64,000 bases of DNA from assembly GCF_005877055.1 (NCBI RefSeq), contig NZ_CP039424.1:1736001-1800000 (forward strand), read 5' to 3'. The position numbers and the translations under genes were made by a program. Shown one piece after another: positions 1-8,092 of this stretch. Each line of letters starts with the position of its first letter. The first letter of the stretch is position 1. This stretch comes from Citricoccus sp. SGAir0253. Lineage in GTDB: Bacteria; Actinomycetota; Actinomycetes; Actinomycetales; Micrococcaceae. The notes under the pieces are model-generated. The model saw nothing but the letters and a program-made list of their open reading frames with translations. It had not been told where the DNA came from and did no database searches.

Positions 1-1049
1 AGCTGGCGGACCGCGGCCGCCAGGACCTCCTCGGCGGAGATCCTGCCCAGCAGCGGGTCCAGGGCGGTGCCGTGGGGGTCGCCCCACGGCCCGGCGTCGG
101 GATCGCCGTGCCACAGCACGGCGTGCAGGTCCTCGTCCACGGCCGGCCCCCACGCGGCGGGCGGCACCGGGCCGAAGAGCACCACGGACGGCACGCACCA
201 GGCCGTGGCCAGGTGGGCGATGCCGGTGTCCGCGCTCAGCACCAGGCCCGCGTCCCGGACCGCGGCCGAGAGCCCGGCCAGGTCGTGGCGGCCCGTGTGG
301 TCGTGGACGCCCTCGAGCCCCTCGGCCACGACGCGGCCCAGGGGTGCCTCCGCGGCCGAGCCGGTGACGACCACGCGGTGGCCCCGTCCCGCCAGGCCGG
401 CGGCCACCGCGCGCCAGCGGCGCGCCGGCCAGTGCCGGGAGGCGGAGGCGGCCCCGGGGTGGAGCACGACGTCGGCCGGGCCGGGGCGCCGGCGCGCCTC
501 GGCCCGGGGCCGCAGCCGCAGGTCCTCGGGCCCGCAGTCCGCGCCGGCGTGCGTGACGAGGCGGCACCAGCGCAGCACCTCGTGCTCCTCCTCGCGCCAC
601 GCGGGGCCGGCATGGCCGGCGTCGGCGGAACCGAAGGCGATGAGCCGCTCCGGCCGGGCGGCGGCGAGGAGCCGGTGGCTCGCCGGCCCGCGGCCGTGCA
701 GGTTCACGGCGACGAGCCCGGCCGGGACGTCCGGCAGCGGCACGAGGCCCGGCAGCGGCAGCACGTCGTCGACGACGCCCTCCCGGGCGAGCAGGCCCGC
801 CGGCCCCGGGGGGCCGGCGAGCACGATCCTGCGGTCCGGGACCAGCCGACGCAGCCCGCGCAACGCGGCCACCGCCGTCAGCGCGTCGCCGAGGCCCAGG
901 GCGCGCAGGACGAGCACGTCCCCGGGGCGCAGCGTCCCGGGCGGCCGGCCCGGGGCGGTGTCCGCCCCGCGCGCGGCCAGCCAGTCCGCCGTGTACGGTT
1001 CCGGTCCCGTGCCGCGGTCCCCGGCGCCGGCCACGTCCTCAGCGGGCAT
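1..1049 (-). CDS. Glycosyltransferase family 9 (heptosyltransferase-like), partial at left edge
   Basis: Last gene of the heptose operon, cut by the left window edge with 349 codons visible. It should transfer a heptose from a nucleotide-activated donor to an acceptor at the inner face of the membrane. The GT9 signature is clear: a beta-strand followed by HPGA near residue 193, then SADTGIAHLATAW near residue 270 and a LFGPVPP segment after it, the usual donor-binding half of ADP-heptosyltransferases. The ATG chosen overlaps the end of hldE by 11 nt and has GGGGAA upstream; a GTG 15 nt further in is an alternative start. The acceptor cannot be told from sequence. Family assignment is firm, heptose as donor is inferred from the neighbours. 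Confidence 0.85.
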   Translation of the reverse strand, partial: MPAEDVAGAGDRGTGPEPYTADWLAARGADTAPGRPPGTLRPGDVLVLRALGLGDALTAVAALRGLRRLVPDRRIVLAGPPGPAGLLAREGVVDDVLPLPGLVPLPDVPAGLVAVNLHGRGPASHRLLAAARPERLIAFGSADAGHAGPAWREEEHEVLRWCRLVTHAGADCGPEDLRLRPRAEARRRPGPADVVLHPGAASASRHWPARRWRAVAAGLAGRGHRVVVTGSAAEAPLGRVVAEGLEGVHDHTGRHDLAGLSAAVRDAGLVLSADTGIAHLATAWCVPSVVLFGPVPPAAWGPAVDEDLHAVLWHGDPDAGPWGDPHGTALDPLLGRISAEEVLAAAVRQ

Positions 1050-2490
1050 CCACGTTCCCCGCGGCGATCCGCTCGACGATGCCCGTGGTGGAGCGCCCGG
1101 GCAGGTAGGGGAGCACCTCGACACGGCCGCCCCAGCCCCGCACGAGCGGGGCCTCCGGCAGGTCCTCGGCGCGGTAGTCCCCGCCCTTGGCCCAGACGTC
1201 GGGGCGCAGCCGGTCCAGGGCGGCCCGGGGGTCGTCCTCCTCGAAGACGATCACCCCGTCCACGTCCCGCAGGCCCATGAGCACGGCCGCGCGGTCCTCC
1301 TGGCCCACGACCGGCCGCGCGGGGCCCTTGAGCCGGCGCACGGAGTCGTCGGCGTTGAGCAGCACCACGAGCACGTCCCCGAGGTCGCGTGCCCGGCGCA
1401 GGGTCTCGAGGTGCCCCGGGTGGAGGACGTCGAAGCAACCGCCCGTGGCCACGACCGTCCCCCCGCGGGCGCGCGTGGCGGCCACGGCGCGCAGCGCGGC
1501 CTCGGCGGGGTCCTCGGTGCTGGGCCGGTCGGCGCCGTCCCGCACGGCGGCGGTGCCGTCGGGCCCGATCCGGCCGTCGCGGAAGGCGGCGGCCCCGCCC
1601 GCGCCGACCCACCGGGCCGCGGCCGTCACGGCCCGGCCGACCGCGCCGTGCACCGAGGTGCCCTCCGCGAGGTGGGTGGCCACGGCGGCGGCGAAGCGGT
1701 CCCCCGCCCCGCAGGGGTCGCTCGAGTCCACGGGCAATGCCGGCACCAGCTCGGCGGCGCCCTCGGAGGCGACGAACGCGCCGCGTGCCCCCGCGGTGAC
1801 GGACACGGCGCCCGCCCGCCAGCCGATCCGCAGGGCCTCCGCGAGGTCCTCGTCGGCGACCTCGGCGGGCACCGTGACGGCGTCCCGCAGGGAGGCCAGC
1901 GCGGCGCGGGCCTCGGCGAGGTTGGGGGTGACCACGGCGCAGCCGGGCACGGGGTCGCACCCGCGCGGGTGCGGGTCCCACACGACGGGCACCCGCTCGG
2001 CGGCCGCGGCCAGGGCCGTGCGCACGGTCGCGTCCCGCGTGACCCCGCCCCCGTAGTCGGAGACGAGCACGACGTCGGCGCCCTCGAGCACCCGGGCCAG
2101 CCGGCCGGCGTCGAGGTCCCGGGGCGTCCCGGGCCCGCCCTCGTCCACCCGGACGAGGGTCTGTCCCGCGCTGCGGATGCGGGTCTTGGTGCGCGTCCCG
2201 CCGGCATGGCCGAGGGCCTCCAGCTCGATGCCGGCCAGGCCCTCGCGCAGCTCCGCGGCCGCCGCGTCCGCGGCCAGCGGGGCGACCAGCACGACGTGCG
2301 GGGCGGGCCCGGGCAGCCCGCCGGCGCGGCCGGCGCACAGCAGGGCCGCCAGCCCGGCGCCGCCGGGGCTGGCGTGGACGTCGCGGACGTCCACCACGGG
2401 GACGGGGGCGTCCGGGCTGAGCCGTTCGGACGTCCCCGTGACGTCCCGGTCCAGCAGCACGTCCCCGACGATGACGATCCGTGCGCTCAT
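1039..2490 (-). CDS. hldE: Bifunctional heptose 7-phosphate kinase / heptose 1-phosphate adenylyltransferase
   Basis: Makes the activated heptose: the N-terminal half phosphorylates D-glycero-D-manno-heptose 7-phosphate at C1, and the C-terminal half couples heptose 1-phosphate to a nucleotide (ADP in known HldE). Residues 1 to about 320 are a PfkB/ribokinase domain with the GAGD anion-hole and catalytic Asp motif at 261-264. Residues from about 345 form a cytidylyltransferase-like domain with GGCFDVLHPGH, the HxGH nucleotide-binding motif at 357-360. Length 483 is close to the Gram-negative enzyme. GGAGGAAGGGG precedes the ATG. The gene follows the GT4-GmhA fusion by 46 nt. HldE is a hallmark of LPS-type heptose synthesis, so its presence in an actinobacterium is notable. 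Confidence 0.92.
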   Translation of the reverse strand: MSARIVIVGDVLLDRDVTGTSERLSPDAPVPVVDVRDVHASPGGAGLAALLCAGRAGGLPGPAPHVVLVAPLAADAAAAELREGLAGIELEALGHAGGTRTKTRIRSAGQTLVRVDEGGPGTPRDLDAGRLARVLEGADVVLVSDYGGGVTRDATVRTALAAAAERVPVVWDPHPRGCDPVPGCAVVTPNLAEARAALASLRDAVTVPAEVADEDLAEALRIGWRAGAVSVTAGARGAFVASEGAAELVPALPVDSSDPCGAGDRFAAAVATHLAEGTSVHGAVGRAVTAAARWVGAGGAAAFRDGRIGPDGTAAVRDGADRPSTEDPAEAALRAVAATRARGGTVVATGGCFDVLHPGHLETLRRARDLGDVLVVLLNADDSVRRLKGPARPVVGQEDRAAVLMGLRDVDGVIVFEEDDPRAALDRLRPDVWAKGGDYRAEDLPEAPLVRGWGGRVEVLPYLPGRSTTGIVERIAAGNVDAR

Positions 2491-2536
2491 GGTGTCCCCT
2501 TCCTCCCTGGTCCGGCGCCGTGCACCGGACCGGCCT

Positions 2537-4369
2537 CTAGTCCTCGGTGAATCCCTGGTCCATCACAGCACACACCGCGTGCAGGAGGACCAGGTGCGCC
2601 TCCTGCACCACCGAGGTGGACTCGGCGGGCACGCACAGGGTCTCGTCGGCGAGCTCGGCGAGGGCGTTGGGCCCCCGGCCGGTCAGCGCCCACACCTGCA
2701 GGCCCGTCTCGCGCGCGCGGCGGGCGGCCGCGAGCACGTTGGGACTGGACCCGGACGTGGACAGCAGCACGAGGATGTCCCCCGGCCGGCCGTGGGCCTG
2801 CACCTGACGGGCGAACACCTCCTCGCCGCCGTAGTCGTTGACGATCGCCGTGAGCGAGGAGGTCTCGGCGGACAGGCACACGGCCGCCAGCGGGCGGCGT
2901 TCACCCTGGAAGCGCCCGACGAGCTCGGCCGTGAAGTGCTGGGCCTCGGCGGCGCTGCCGCCGTTGCCCGCGGCGAGCACGCGGCCGCCGTCGCGCACGT
3001 GCTCGAACAGCCGCCGGCCCCAGGACTCGACCATCTCGGCCTCCTCCTCGAGGGACGCCAGGGCGCGGTCGAGCTGCCCGCGGTGCTCGGCGAGCATGCT
3101 GCGGGTCTGGGCGGGCCGGTGCGGGTTGGCGCACCGGTAGGCCTCGAGGGCCTCGCGGTAGGCCTGTTCCGTCAGGCCGGCCACGCGCTCCCAGGAGAAC
3201 AGGCGCGTGACCCGGTCCCGGCCCGCCGCGCCCATCCGCTCGGCCAGCCCGGGGTCGTCGGCGAGCCGGCGCAGCGCCGCCGCCGTGGCGTCCGCGTCCC
3301 GCGCGGGCACCAGCAGCCCCGTCACCCCGTCCTCCACGCTGTCCAGCAGCCCGCCCACGGCGGAGCCGACCACCGGACGGCCGCACGCCATCGCCTCCAG
3401 CGGCACGATCCCGAAGGGCTCGTACCACGGGGTGCAGGTGACCACGTCCGCCGAGGCCAGCAGCGCCGCGGCCTCCTCGCGGCCGAGCCGGCCGGTCAGG
3501 GTGAGCCGGTCGGCCACCCCGAGCTCCCCGGCCAGTGCGGTCAGCCGGCGCGCCTCCGGGTCCGTGGCGAGCCCCGCCGCGTCCGGGCCGCCGGCCACGG
3601 TCAGGTGTGCCTCGGGGACCTGCGCGAGGGCCCGCACGGCGAGGTCCACGCCCTTGCGCTCGACCAGCCGGCCCAGCGCCACGACCCTGAGGGGGTCGCC
3701 GGCGGCGCGCCGGGCACGGCCGTCGGCCGGGTGGGGAGCCGGCGTGAAGGCGTGGGCGTCCACGCCGCACGGGACGACCCGGACGCGGTCGGGATCGGCG
3801 CCCAGGCCCATGAGCTCCTGCACCTCGTCCCGGCACGTGGCCAGGACCAGCTGGGTGCGCGCCACCAGCCGGGCCTCGGTGCCGAGCCGGCAGGCCGGGC
3901 TCGTGTCCGCGGTGCCCTGGTGGCGGCGCTTCACCGAGCCCAGGGCGTGGAACGTCTGCACCACGGGGATCCGCACGGCGGCGGCCGCCGCGGTGGCGGC
4001 CATCCCGGACATCCAGAAGTGGGCGTGCACGAGGTCCGGCACCCCGTCCCGGCGCCAGTGCGCCGTCATCCACCGCGCGAAGCCGTCCATGAACGGGACG
4101 AGCTCGTCCTTGGGCAGCACGGCGGCCGGCCCGGCGGGCACGTGGACCACGGTCACGCCCTCGGCGGCGGGGACCTCCTCCGGCAGGTCCGGGTCGTCGC
4201 GGCGCGTGTAGACGCGCACGCGGTGGCCGCACCGGCCGAGCTCGGCGGCGAGGGCCGCCACGAAGACGTTCTGGCCACCCGCGTCCACGCCGCCGAGGGC
4301 GGCCAGCGGCGAGGCGTGCTCGGAGACCATGGCGATGTCCAGCCGGTCCCCCACGGCGATCCCGGTCAC
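2537..4369 (-). CDS. gmhA: Fusion: GT4 glycosyltransferase + sedoheptulose 7-phosphate isomerase (GmhA)
   Basis: One uninterrupted 610-residue frame. Residues 1 to about 400 are a GT4/GT-B glycosyltransferase: N-terminal GGVDAGGQNVFV acceptor-side loop, then a C-terminal donor domain with a YEPFGIVPLEAMACGRPVV segment (E-x7-E motif). Residues 425-610 are a full-length SIS domain of the GmhA type, with GNGGSAA at 468-474 and STSGSSPN at 537-544, the phosphate-binding loops; it should convert sedoheptulose 7-phosphate to D-glycero-D-manno-heptose 7-phosphate. The start is a GTG overlapping the upstream stop (GTGA). An internal ATG at codon 425 has no visible ribosome site, so a separate gmhA is not favoured. 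The fusion joins the first step of heptose synthesis to a transferase. Confidence 0.88.
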   Translation of the reverse strand: MTGIAVGDRLDIAMVSEHASPLAALGGVDAGGQNVFVAALAAELGRCGHRVRVYTRRDDPDLPEEVPAAEGVTVVHVPAGPAAVLPKDELVPFMDGFARWMTAHWRRDGVPDLVHAHFWMSGMAATAAAAAVRIPVVQTFHALGSVKRRHQGTADTSPACRLGTEARLVARTQLVLATCRDEVQELMGLGADPDRVRVVPCGVDAHAFTPAPHPADGRARRAAGDPLRVVALGRLVERKGVDLAVRALAQVPEAHLTVAGGPDAAGLATDPEARRLTALAGELGVADRLTLTGRLGREEAAALLASADVVTCTPWYEPFGIVPLEAMACGRPVVGSAVGGLLDSVEDGVTGLLVPARDADATAAALRRLADDPGLAERMGAAGRDRVTRLFSWERVAGLTEQAYREALEAYRCANPHRPAQTRSMLAEHRGQLDRALASLEEEAEMVESWGRRLFEHVRDGGRVLAAGNGGSAAEAQHFTAELVGRFQGERRPLAAVCLSAETSSLTAIVNDYGGEEVFARQVQAHGRPGDILVLLSTSGSSPNVLAAARRARETGLQVWALTGRGPNALAELADETLCVPAESTSVVQEAHLVLLHAVCAVMDQGFTED

Positions 4370-5325
4370 GCGACCACCCCCTCGATCAACACGTCCCAGT
4401 CGGCCAGGAACCGCTCCAGCCCGTAGTGCTCGAGGGCGTGCGCGCGGGCGGCGGCGCCGGCCTCGGCGGCCACGTCCGGCTCGCGCAGCCACTGGCCGCC
4501 GCGCGCGCACAGCTCCGCCGGGTCGTTGCTGAGCAGCCCCGCGGCGGCCGGCACGGCGCGCGGGCCCTCGGTCGTGGAGAGGCCGAGCACCGGCAGGCCC
4601 AGCGTCATGGCCTCGATCATCGCCAGGCCCAGGCTGGTCCACCGGTAGGGGTGCAGGTAGGCCCGGTGCGCGCCCAGGGCCCGGTGCAGCTCCGACTGCC
4701 GGTAGTCCTCGTGGACGCAGCCCTCCAGCCACGGCGCTCGACCGACGAGCTGGTCCATCCCCATGCCGTAGACCTCGACCGGCAGGTCCCGGGCGAGGTC
4801 GAGCATGAGGTCGGTGCCGGCCACGCGCGTGCGGCGCACGGGCTCGTTCACGACGACGGCGAGCGACTCGCGCTCGCCCGTGTAGAGGTGCCCCGGGTCC
4901 GGGATGCCGTGCTCGAGCACCGTGGTGCGCGCGGTGCCGTTGTCCCACATGACGCGGTTGAAGTGGGTGACGTGGACGACCGGCACGGCGTCCTGGTCCG
5001 CGTACGGGTGGCGGGTGGCCACCGCGGGACCGGTCGGGGCGTTGTGCTCGAGGTACACCGCCGGCACGTCGATCCCGGCGCGCAGCCCCGTCCAGGCCTC
5101 CAGCAGCCCCGCCTCGTGGGGGCGCTGCAGCACCACGAGGTCCACCCGCTCGCCGGCGAGCTCCTCGGAGGTGCGCTCGACCGCGCTGGCCGGCCAGTCC
5201 CACGTCCGGGCGCGGCCGCGGCCGTCGGGGCCGCGCTCCGCGTCGACCGGCAGCAGGTAGTCGTGGCGGCCCTGGACGAACGAGGTCATCCAGGAGCCGT
5301 GCACGTGCCAGATCAGGATGCGCAT
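4366..5325 (-). CDS. Glycosyltransferase, GT4/GT1-like
   Basis: A 319-residue protein resembling a compact GT-B glycosyltransferase. The N-terminal strand MRILIWHVHGSW and the late segment YRWTSLGLAMIEAM followed by GLPVLGLSTTEGPRAV match the donor-binding part of GT4 enzymes, with Glu residues in the E-x7-E region. The chosen ATG follows AAGGAG with 5 nt spacing, the best ribosome site in the cluster; longer in-frame readings upstream would run through the preceding gene. It overlaps the GT9 gene by 13 nt and the GT4-GmhA fusion by 4 nt, so it is cotranscribed and probably translationally coupled. Sugar specificity is unknown; context suggests a step in the same heptose-containing glycan. 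Confidence 0.75.
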   Translation of the reverse strand: MRILIWHVHGSWMTSFVQGRHDYLLPVDAERGPDGRGRARTWDWPASAVERTSEELAGERVDLVVLQRPHEAGLLEAWTGLRAGIDVPAVYLEHNAPTGPAVATRHPYADQDAVPVVHVTHFNRVMWDNGTARTTVLEHGIPDPGHLYTGERESLAVVVNEPVRRTRVAGTDLMLDLARDLPVEVYGMGMDQLVGRAPWLEGCVHEDYRQSELHRALGAHRAYLHPYRWTSLGLAMIEAMTLGLPVLGLSTTEGPRAVPAAAGLLSNDPAELCARGGQWLREPDVAAEAGAAARAHALEHYGLERFLADWDVLIEGVVA

Positions 5326-6467
5326 GGATCTCCTTCTCGGGGGGACGGGGTTCGGGGGGCCGGGAGGTTCCCGGGGCCGGCGCCGGGCGCCGGGACGGGG
5401 CCGCCGTCGGGAGGCTCCGCGGCCGGGGCTGCGACGAGGGCCGCGACCGCCTCGGCCACCTGGTCGCCGGTGACGCCGCCCAGGCACGGGTGCCCGGGCA
5501 CCGGGCACTCCCGCGCCCGGCTGTCCCGGCAGGGGGCGTGCTGGTCGCCCAGCAGCCGGACCGGCACGCCCCAGGGCGCCCACCGCTCGGCGGGCACCAC
5601 CGGGGAGAACAGCGAGACCACCGGGGTGCCGACGGCGGCGGACAGGTGGGCCGGGCCGGTGTTACCCACCACGGTGCAGCAGGCCGCCTCGAGCACCGCG
5701 GCGAGACCGGCGAGGTCCGTGGCGGCGGCGAGGTCGACGACGGTGCCCGCCGGCTGCCGCCGCAGGGCCCCGGCCACCGTGGCGGCCGCCAGCTCCCGCT
5801 CGGCCGGCCCGCCGGTGACGACGACGGCGTGCCCGGCCTCCGCGAGGGCCGCGGCGAGGCCGGCGGCGTGCTCGGCGCGCAACCCGCGCGCCGGCACGGA
5901 GGCGCCGGGGTGCAGCACCACGTAGCCACCGGAGCGCAGGTCCGCGGGCAGCCGGTCGGTCAGCGGCGGCAGCGGCCGGCGCACGGCCAGCCGGGGATCG
6001 CGGGGGCGCGGGGCCCCGGCGGCGACGGCGACCTCGAGGGCCGCCTCGACCTCGTGCCCGCCGCCCGGCGGGTCCTCGCGCCGCAGGCGCACGTCGAGCA
6101 GGGAGCCGGGATAGTCCACGCTCGTGCCCACGACGTGGCCGATGCCGGCCATCCGGGCCAGCAGGGCCATGGGCAGCGGACTCTGGTGGAAGGAGGTGAA
6201 GATCGCCGCCCGCCCGTAGCCGCCGCGCCGCAGCCGCTCGACGAGCCGGAGCGTGGCCGGGGCGTTCACCGGCGGGGGGCGGAAGCCGGACCAGGGCGCG
6301 TCGTACTCCAGGACCGTGTCCACGCCGGGCAGCAGCCTGGCCGCGGCCGCGCCGGAGGGCGAGGCGAGCAGGTCGACCGGCCCGAGGGCGGACAGGGCGC
6401 GGATGGCCGGTCCGGTCAGCAGGACGTCGCCGTCGGAGTCGAGTCGTACCGCGAGGATGCGCGTCAT
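5313..6467 (-). CDS. Glycosyltransferase family 9 (heptosyltransferase-like)
   Basis: Complete GT9 protein of 384 residues, the second in the operon. It opens with ILAVRLDSDGDVLLTGPAIRAL, the typical GT9 N-terminal strand-helix unit, has VVLHPGAS at 183-190 and VVGNTGPAHLSAAVG at 266-280 followed by LFSPVVP, and a Cys cluster at 313, 321 and 328 that is common in this family. These are features of ADP-heptose:acceptor transferases (WaaC/WaaF/RfaQ type), which act in the cytoplasm on a membrane-linked acceptor. The last 50 residues are Pro/Gly/Ala-rich and probably disordered. The ATG overlaps the stop of the GT2-GmhB gene (ATGA). GT9 assignment is firm; the acceptor is unknown. Confidence 0.87.
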   Translation of the reverse strand: MTRILAVRLDSDGDVLLTGPAIRALSALGPVDLLASPSGAAAARLLPGVDTVLEYDAPWSGFRPPPVNAPATLRLVERLRRGGYGRAAIFTSFHQSPLPMALLARMAGIGHVVGTSVDYPGSLLDVRLRREDPPGGGHEVEAALEVAVAAGAPRPRDPRLAVRRPLPPLTDRLPADLRSGGYVVLHPGASVPARGLRAEHAAGLAAALAEAGHAVVVTGGPAERELAAATVAGALRRQPAGTVVDLAAATDLAGLAAVLEAACCTVVGNTGPAHLSAAVGTPVVSLFSPVVPAERWAPWGVPVRLLGDQHAPCRDSRARECPVPGHPCLGGVTGDQVAEAVAALVAAPAAEPPDGGPVPAPGAGPGNLPAPRTPSPREGDPCAS

Positions 6468-8092
6468 GGGGTGGGCCGGTCCCCCGTCCCGGCGGGGGCG
6501 CCGTCGGCGACCAGGGCGAGCACGAGGTCAACGGCGGCGGCCAGGTCCGGGGCCGTGACCGGCGCGTCGGCGACCTCCTCGGCGCGGGTCACCGGGGTGG
6601 GCACGAGGACGGATCGGGCGCCGGCGGCCTGGGCGGCCTCGACGTCCGCGCCGATGTCCCCGATGAGCACGCACTCCTCCGGCCGCACGCCGAGCGCCCG
6701 GGCGGCGGCGAGGACCATGCCGGGGCGGGGCTTGCGGCAGGCGCAGCCGTCCCCCGGGCCGTGTGGGCAGACCTGCCACGCGCCGAACGGACCGAGCAGC
6801 TCCTCCACGCGGGCGTTGACGGCGTCCACCTGGTCCCGGGAGACGAGCCCCCGCGCCACCCCCGACTGGTTGGACACCACGGCGGTGGCCAGCCCGGCGG
6901 CCCGCACGCGGTCGAGGGCCTCGCGGGCGCCGTCCACGGGACGGACGAGGGCCGGATCGCCGTTGTAGGGGACGTCGTGCACGAGCGTGCCGTCGCGGTC
7001 GAACAGCACGGCGCGCGGGCGCACCGGCCACGCGCCGGTCCCGCGGTGCCGCGCCCAGCCGGCGAGGCGGTGGCGCACCGCGGCCGGCGGGATCGTGGCA
7101 CTGGTCAGGACCATGCGGCGCAGCTCCGCGCCGAAGCCGGGCTCGCCGGGGCGGGGTCCGGGGCCCAGGCGCCGGACGAGGAACCGCCGGTACAGGCCCG
7201 CCCAGGCGGCGGTGCCGGCCCCGGCCACCCAGCCCGCGCCGTGCACGCCGGCCAGCCGGGCGAGGCTGCCGCCGGCCGCCGCGGCGAGGGCCGCCGTCGT
7301 GGCCACGTGCCAGCCGAACGTCCCGGCGGGGGCCTCGGCGTGCCGGCGCCACCGGGGGCCGTGCAGCCGGCGCATGAGCGCGTTGTCGGCGTTGCCGGCC
7401 TGCACCCGGTGGCTCACCCAGTCGTCGGCCGGACGGACGGGGTGCAGGATGCCGCGGCGCCCGCGCACGAGCCGGTACCCGGCGCGGCGCACGCGCAGCG
7501 CCAGGTCGGCGTCCTCGCGGTAGGCGCGCGGGAAGCGCTCGTCGAAGCCGTGCACGCGCTCGAGCACGTCGCGGCGGTAGGCCATGTCCGCGGTGGCCCA
7601 GTCGGCGTCCTCGAGCGAGGCCGTGTTCCGCTCCCAGTCGGTGGGGCGCCGGTCCGCTGGCAGGGGCACGGTGATCCGGCCCTGCGTGGCGCCGACGTCC
7701 GGGCCGCACGCCGCGAGGTCCTCGGCCAGCCGTCGGGCCCAGTCCGCCGGGACCTCGACGTCGTCGTCCAGGAAGGCGATCCACTCGACCGCCGGGTCCA
7801 CGGCGCGCCAGCCGCGGTTGCGGGCGGCGGCCGGTCCGCGGCCGTGGCCGCGGACCACCCGCACCGGCCGGCCGGCCACGGCGGGCGCCAGCGGCTCCGG
7901 CGGGACAGCGGGCGGCGCGGGGTCGCGGCGGTCGTCCACCACCACGACCTCGACGGGACCCGGATGCCGGTCGTCCGTCTCGAGGGCCGCGACGGTCTCG
8001 AGCAGCCGGTCCAGGGACGGCCGGCCGACCGAGGGGATGACGAGCGCGTAGGAGGGCGCGGGGGGCGTGGCGTGGGAGGCGGCGTGGGTCAT
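6464..8092 (-). CDS. gmhB: Fusion: GT2 glycosyltransferase + heptose bisphosphate phosphatase (GmhB-like)
   Basis: A 542-residue two-domain protein. Residues 13 to about 270 are a GT2 GT-A domain: SYALVIPSVGRPSLDRLLETV, then FLDDDVEVPADW with the metal-binding Asp triplet at 109-111. Residues about 355-542 are a HAD-IIIA phosphatase with DRDGT (nucleophile Asp and acid Asp) at 365-369, and C-P-H-x5-C-x-C-RKPRPGM, the zinc loop that marks histidinol-phosphatase/GmhB proteins, then VLIGDIGADVEAA. It should remove the C7 phosphate of D-glycero-D-manno-heptose 1,7-bisphosphate, the step between the two HldE activities. The start overlaps the carbamoyltransferase stop (ATGA). With the GT4-GmhA fusion it makes two heptose enzymes tied to transferases in one operon. 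Confidence 0.88.
   Translation of the reverse strand: MTHAASHATPPAPSYALVIPSVGRPSLDRLLETVAALETDDRHPGPVEVVVVDDRRDPAPPAVPPEPLAPAVAGRPVRVVRGHGRGPAAARNRGWRAVDPAVEWIAFLDDDVEVPADWARRLAEDLAACGPDVGATQGRITVPLPADRRPTDWERNTASLEDADWATADMAYRRDVLERVHGFDERFPRAYREDADLALRVRRAGYRLVRGRRGILHPVRPADDWVSHRVQAGNADNALMRRLHGPRWRRHAEAPAGTFGWHVATTAALAAAAGGSLARLAGVHGAGWVAGAGTAAWAGLYRRFLVRRLGPGPRPGEPGFGAELRRMVLTSATIPPAAVRHRLAGWARHRGTGAWPVRPRAVLFDRDGTLVHDVPYNGDPALVRPVDGAREALDRVRAAGLATAVVSNQSGVARGLVSRDQVDAVNARVEELLGPFGAWQVCPHGPGDGCACRKPRPGMVLAAARALGVRPEECVLIGDIGADVEAAQAAGARSVLVPTPVTRAEEVADAPVTAPDLAAAVDLVLALVADGAPAGTGDRPTP

Noticed and set aside
2537-3097. gmhA as a separate gene starting at the internal ATG at 3097
   Set aside because: No ribosome site precedes that ATG and no stop separates it from the GT4 domain; fusion is the simpler reading, though internal initiation cannot be excluded.
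2537-5929. A 1130-codon open frame spanning the whole GT region on the minus strand
   Set aside because: Its first part is an antisense-like shadow of the GT9 and GT genes; only the portion from the GTG at 4369 has protein-like composition and motifs.
67-8051. Long plus-strand open frames opposite the heptose operon
   Set aside because: Composition is Arg/Pro/Ala/Gly-rich with no motif, as expected for the antisense of 73% GC genes with strong third-position G/C.
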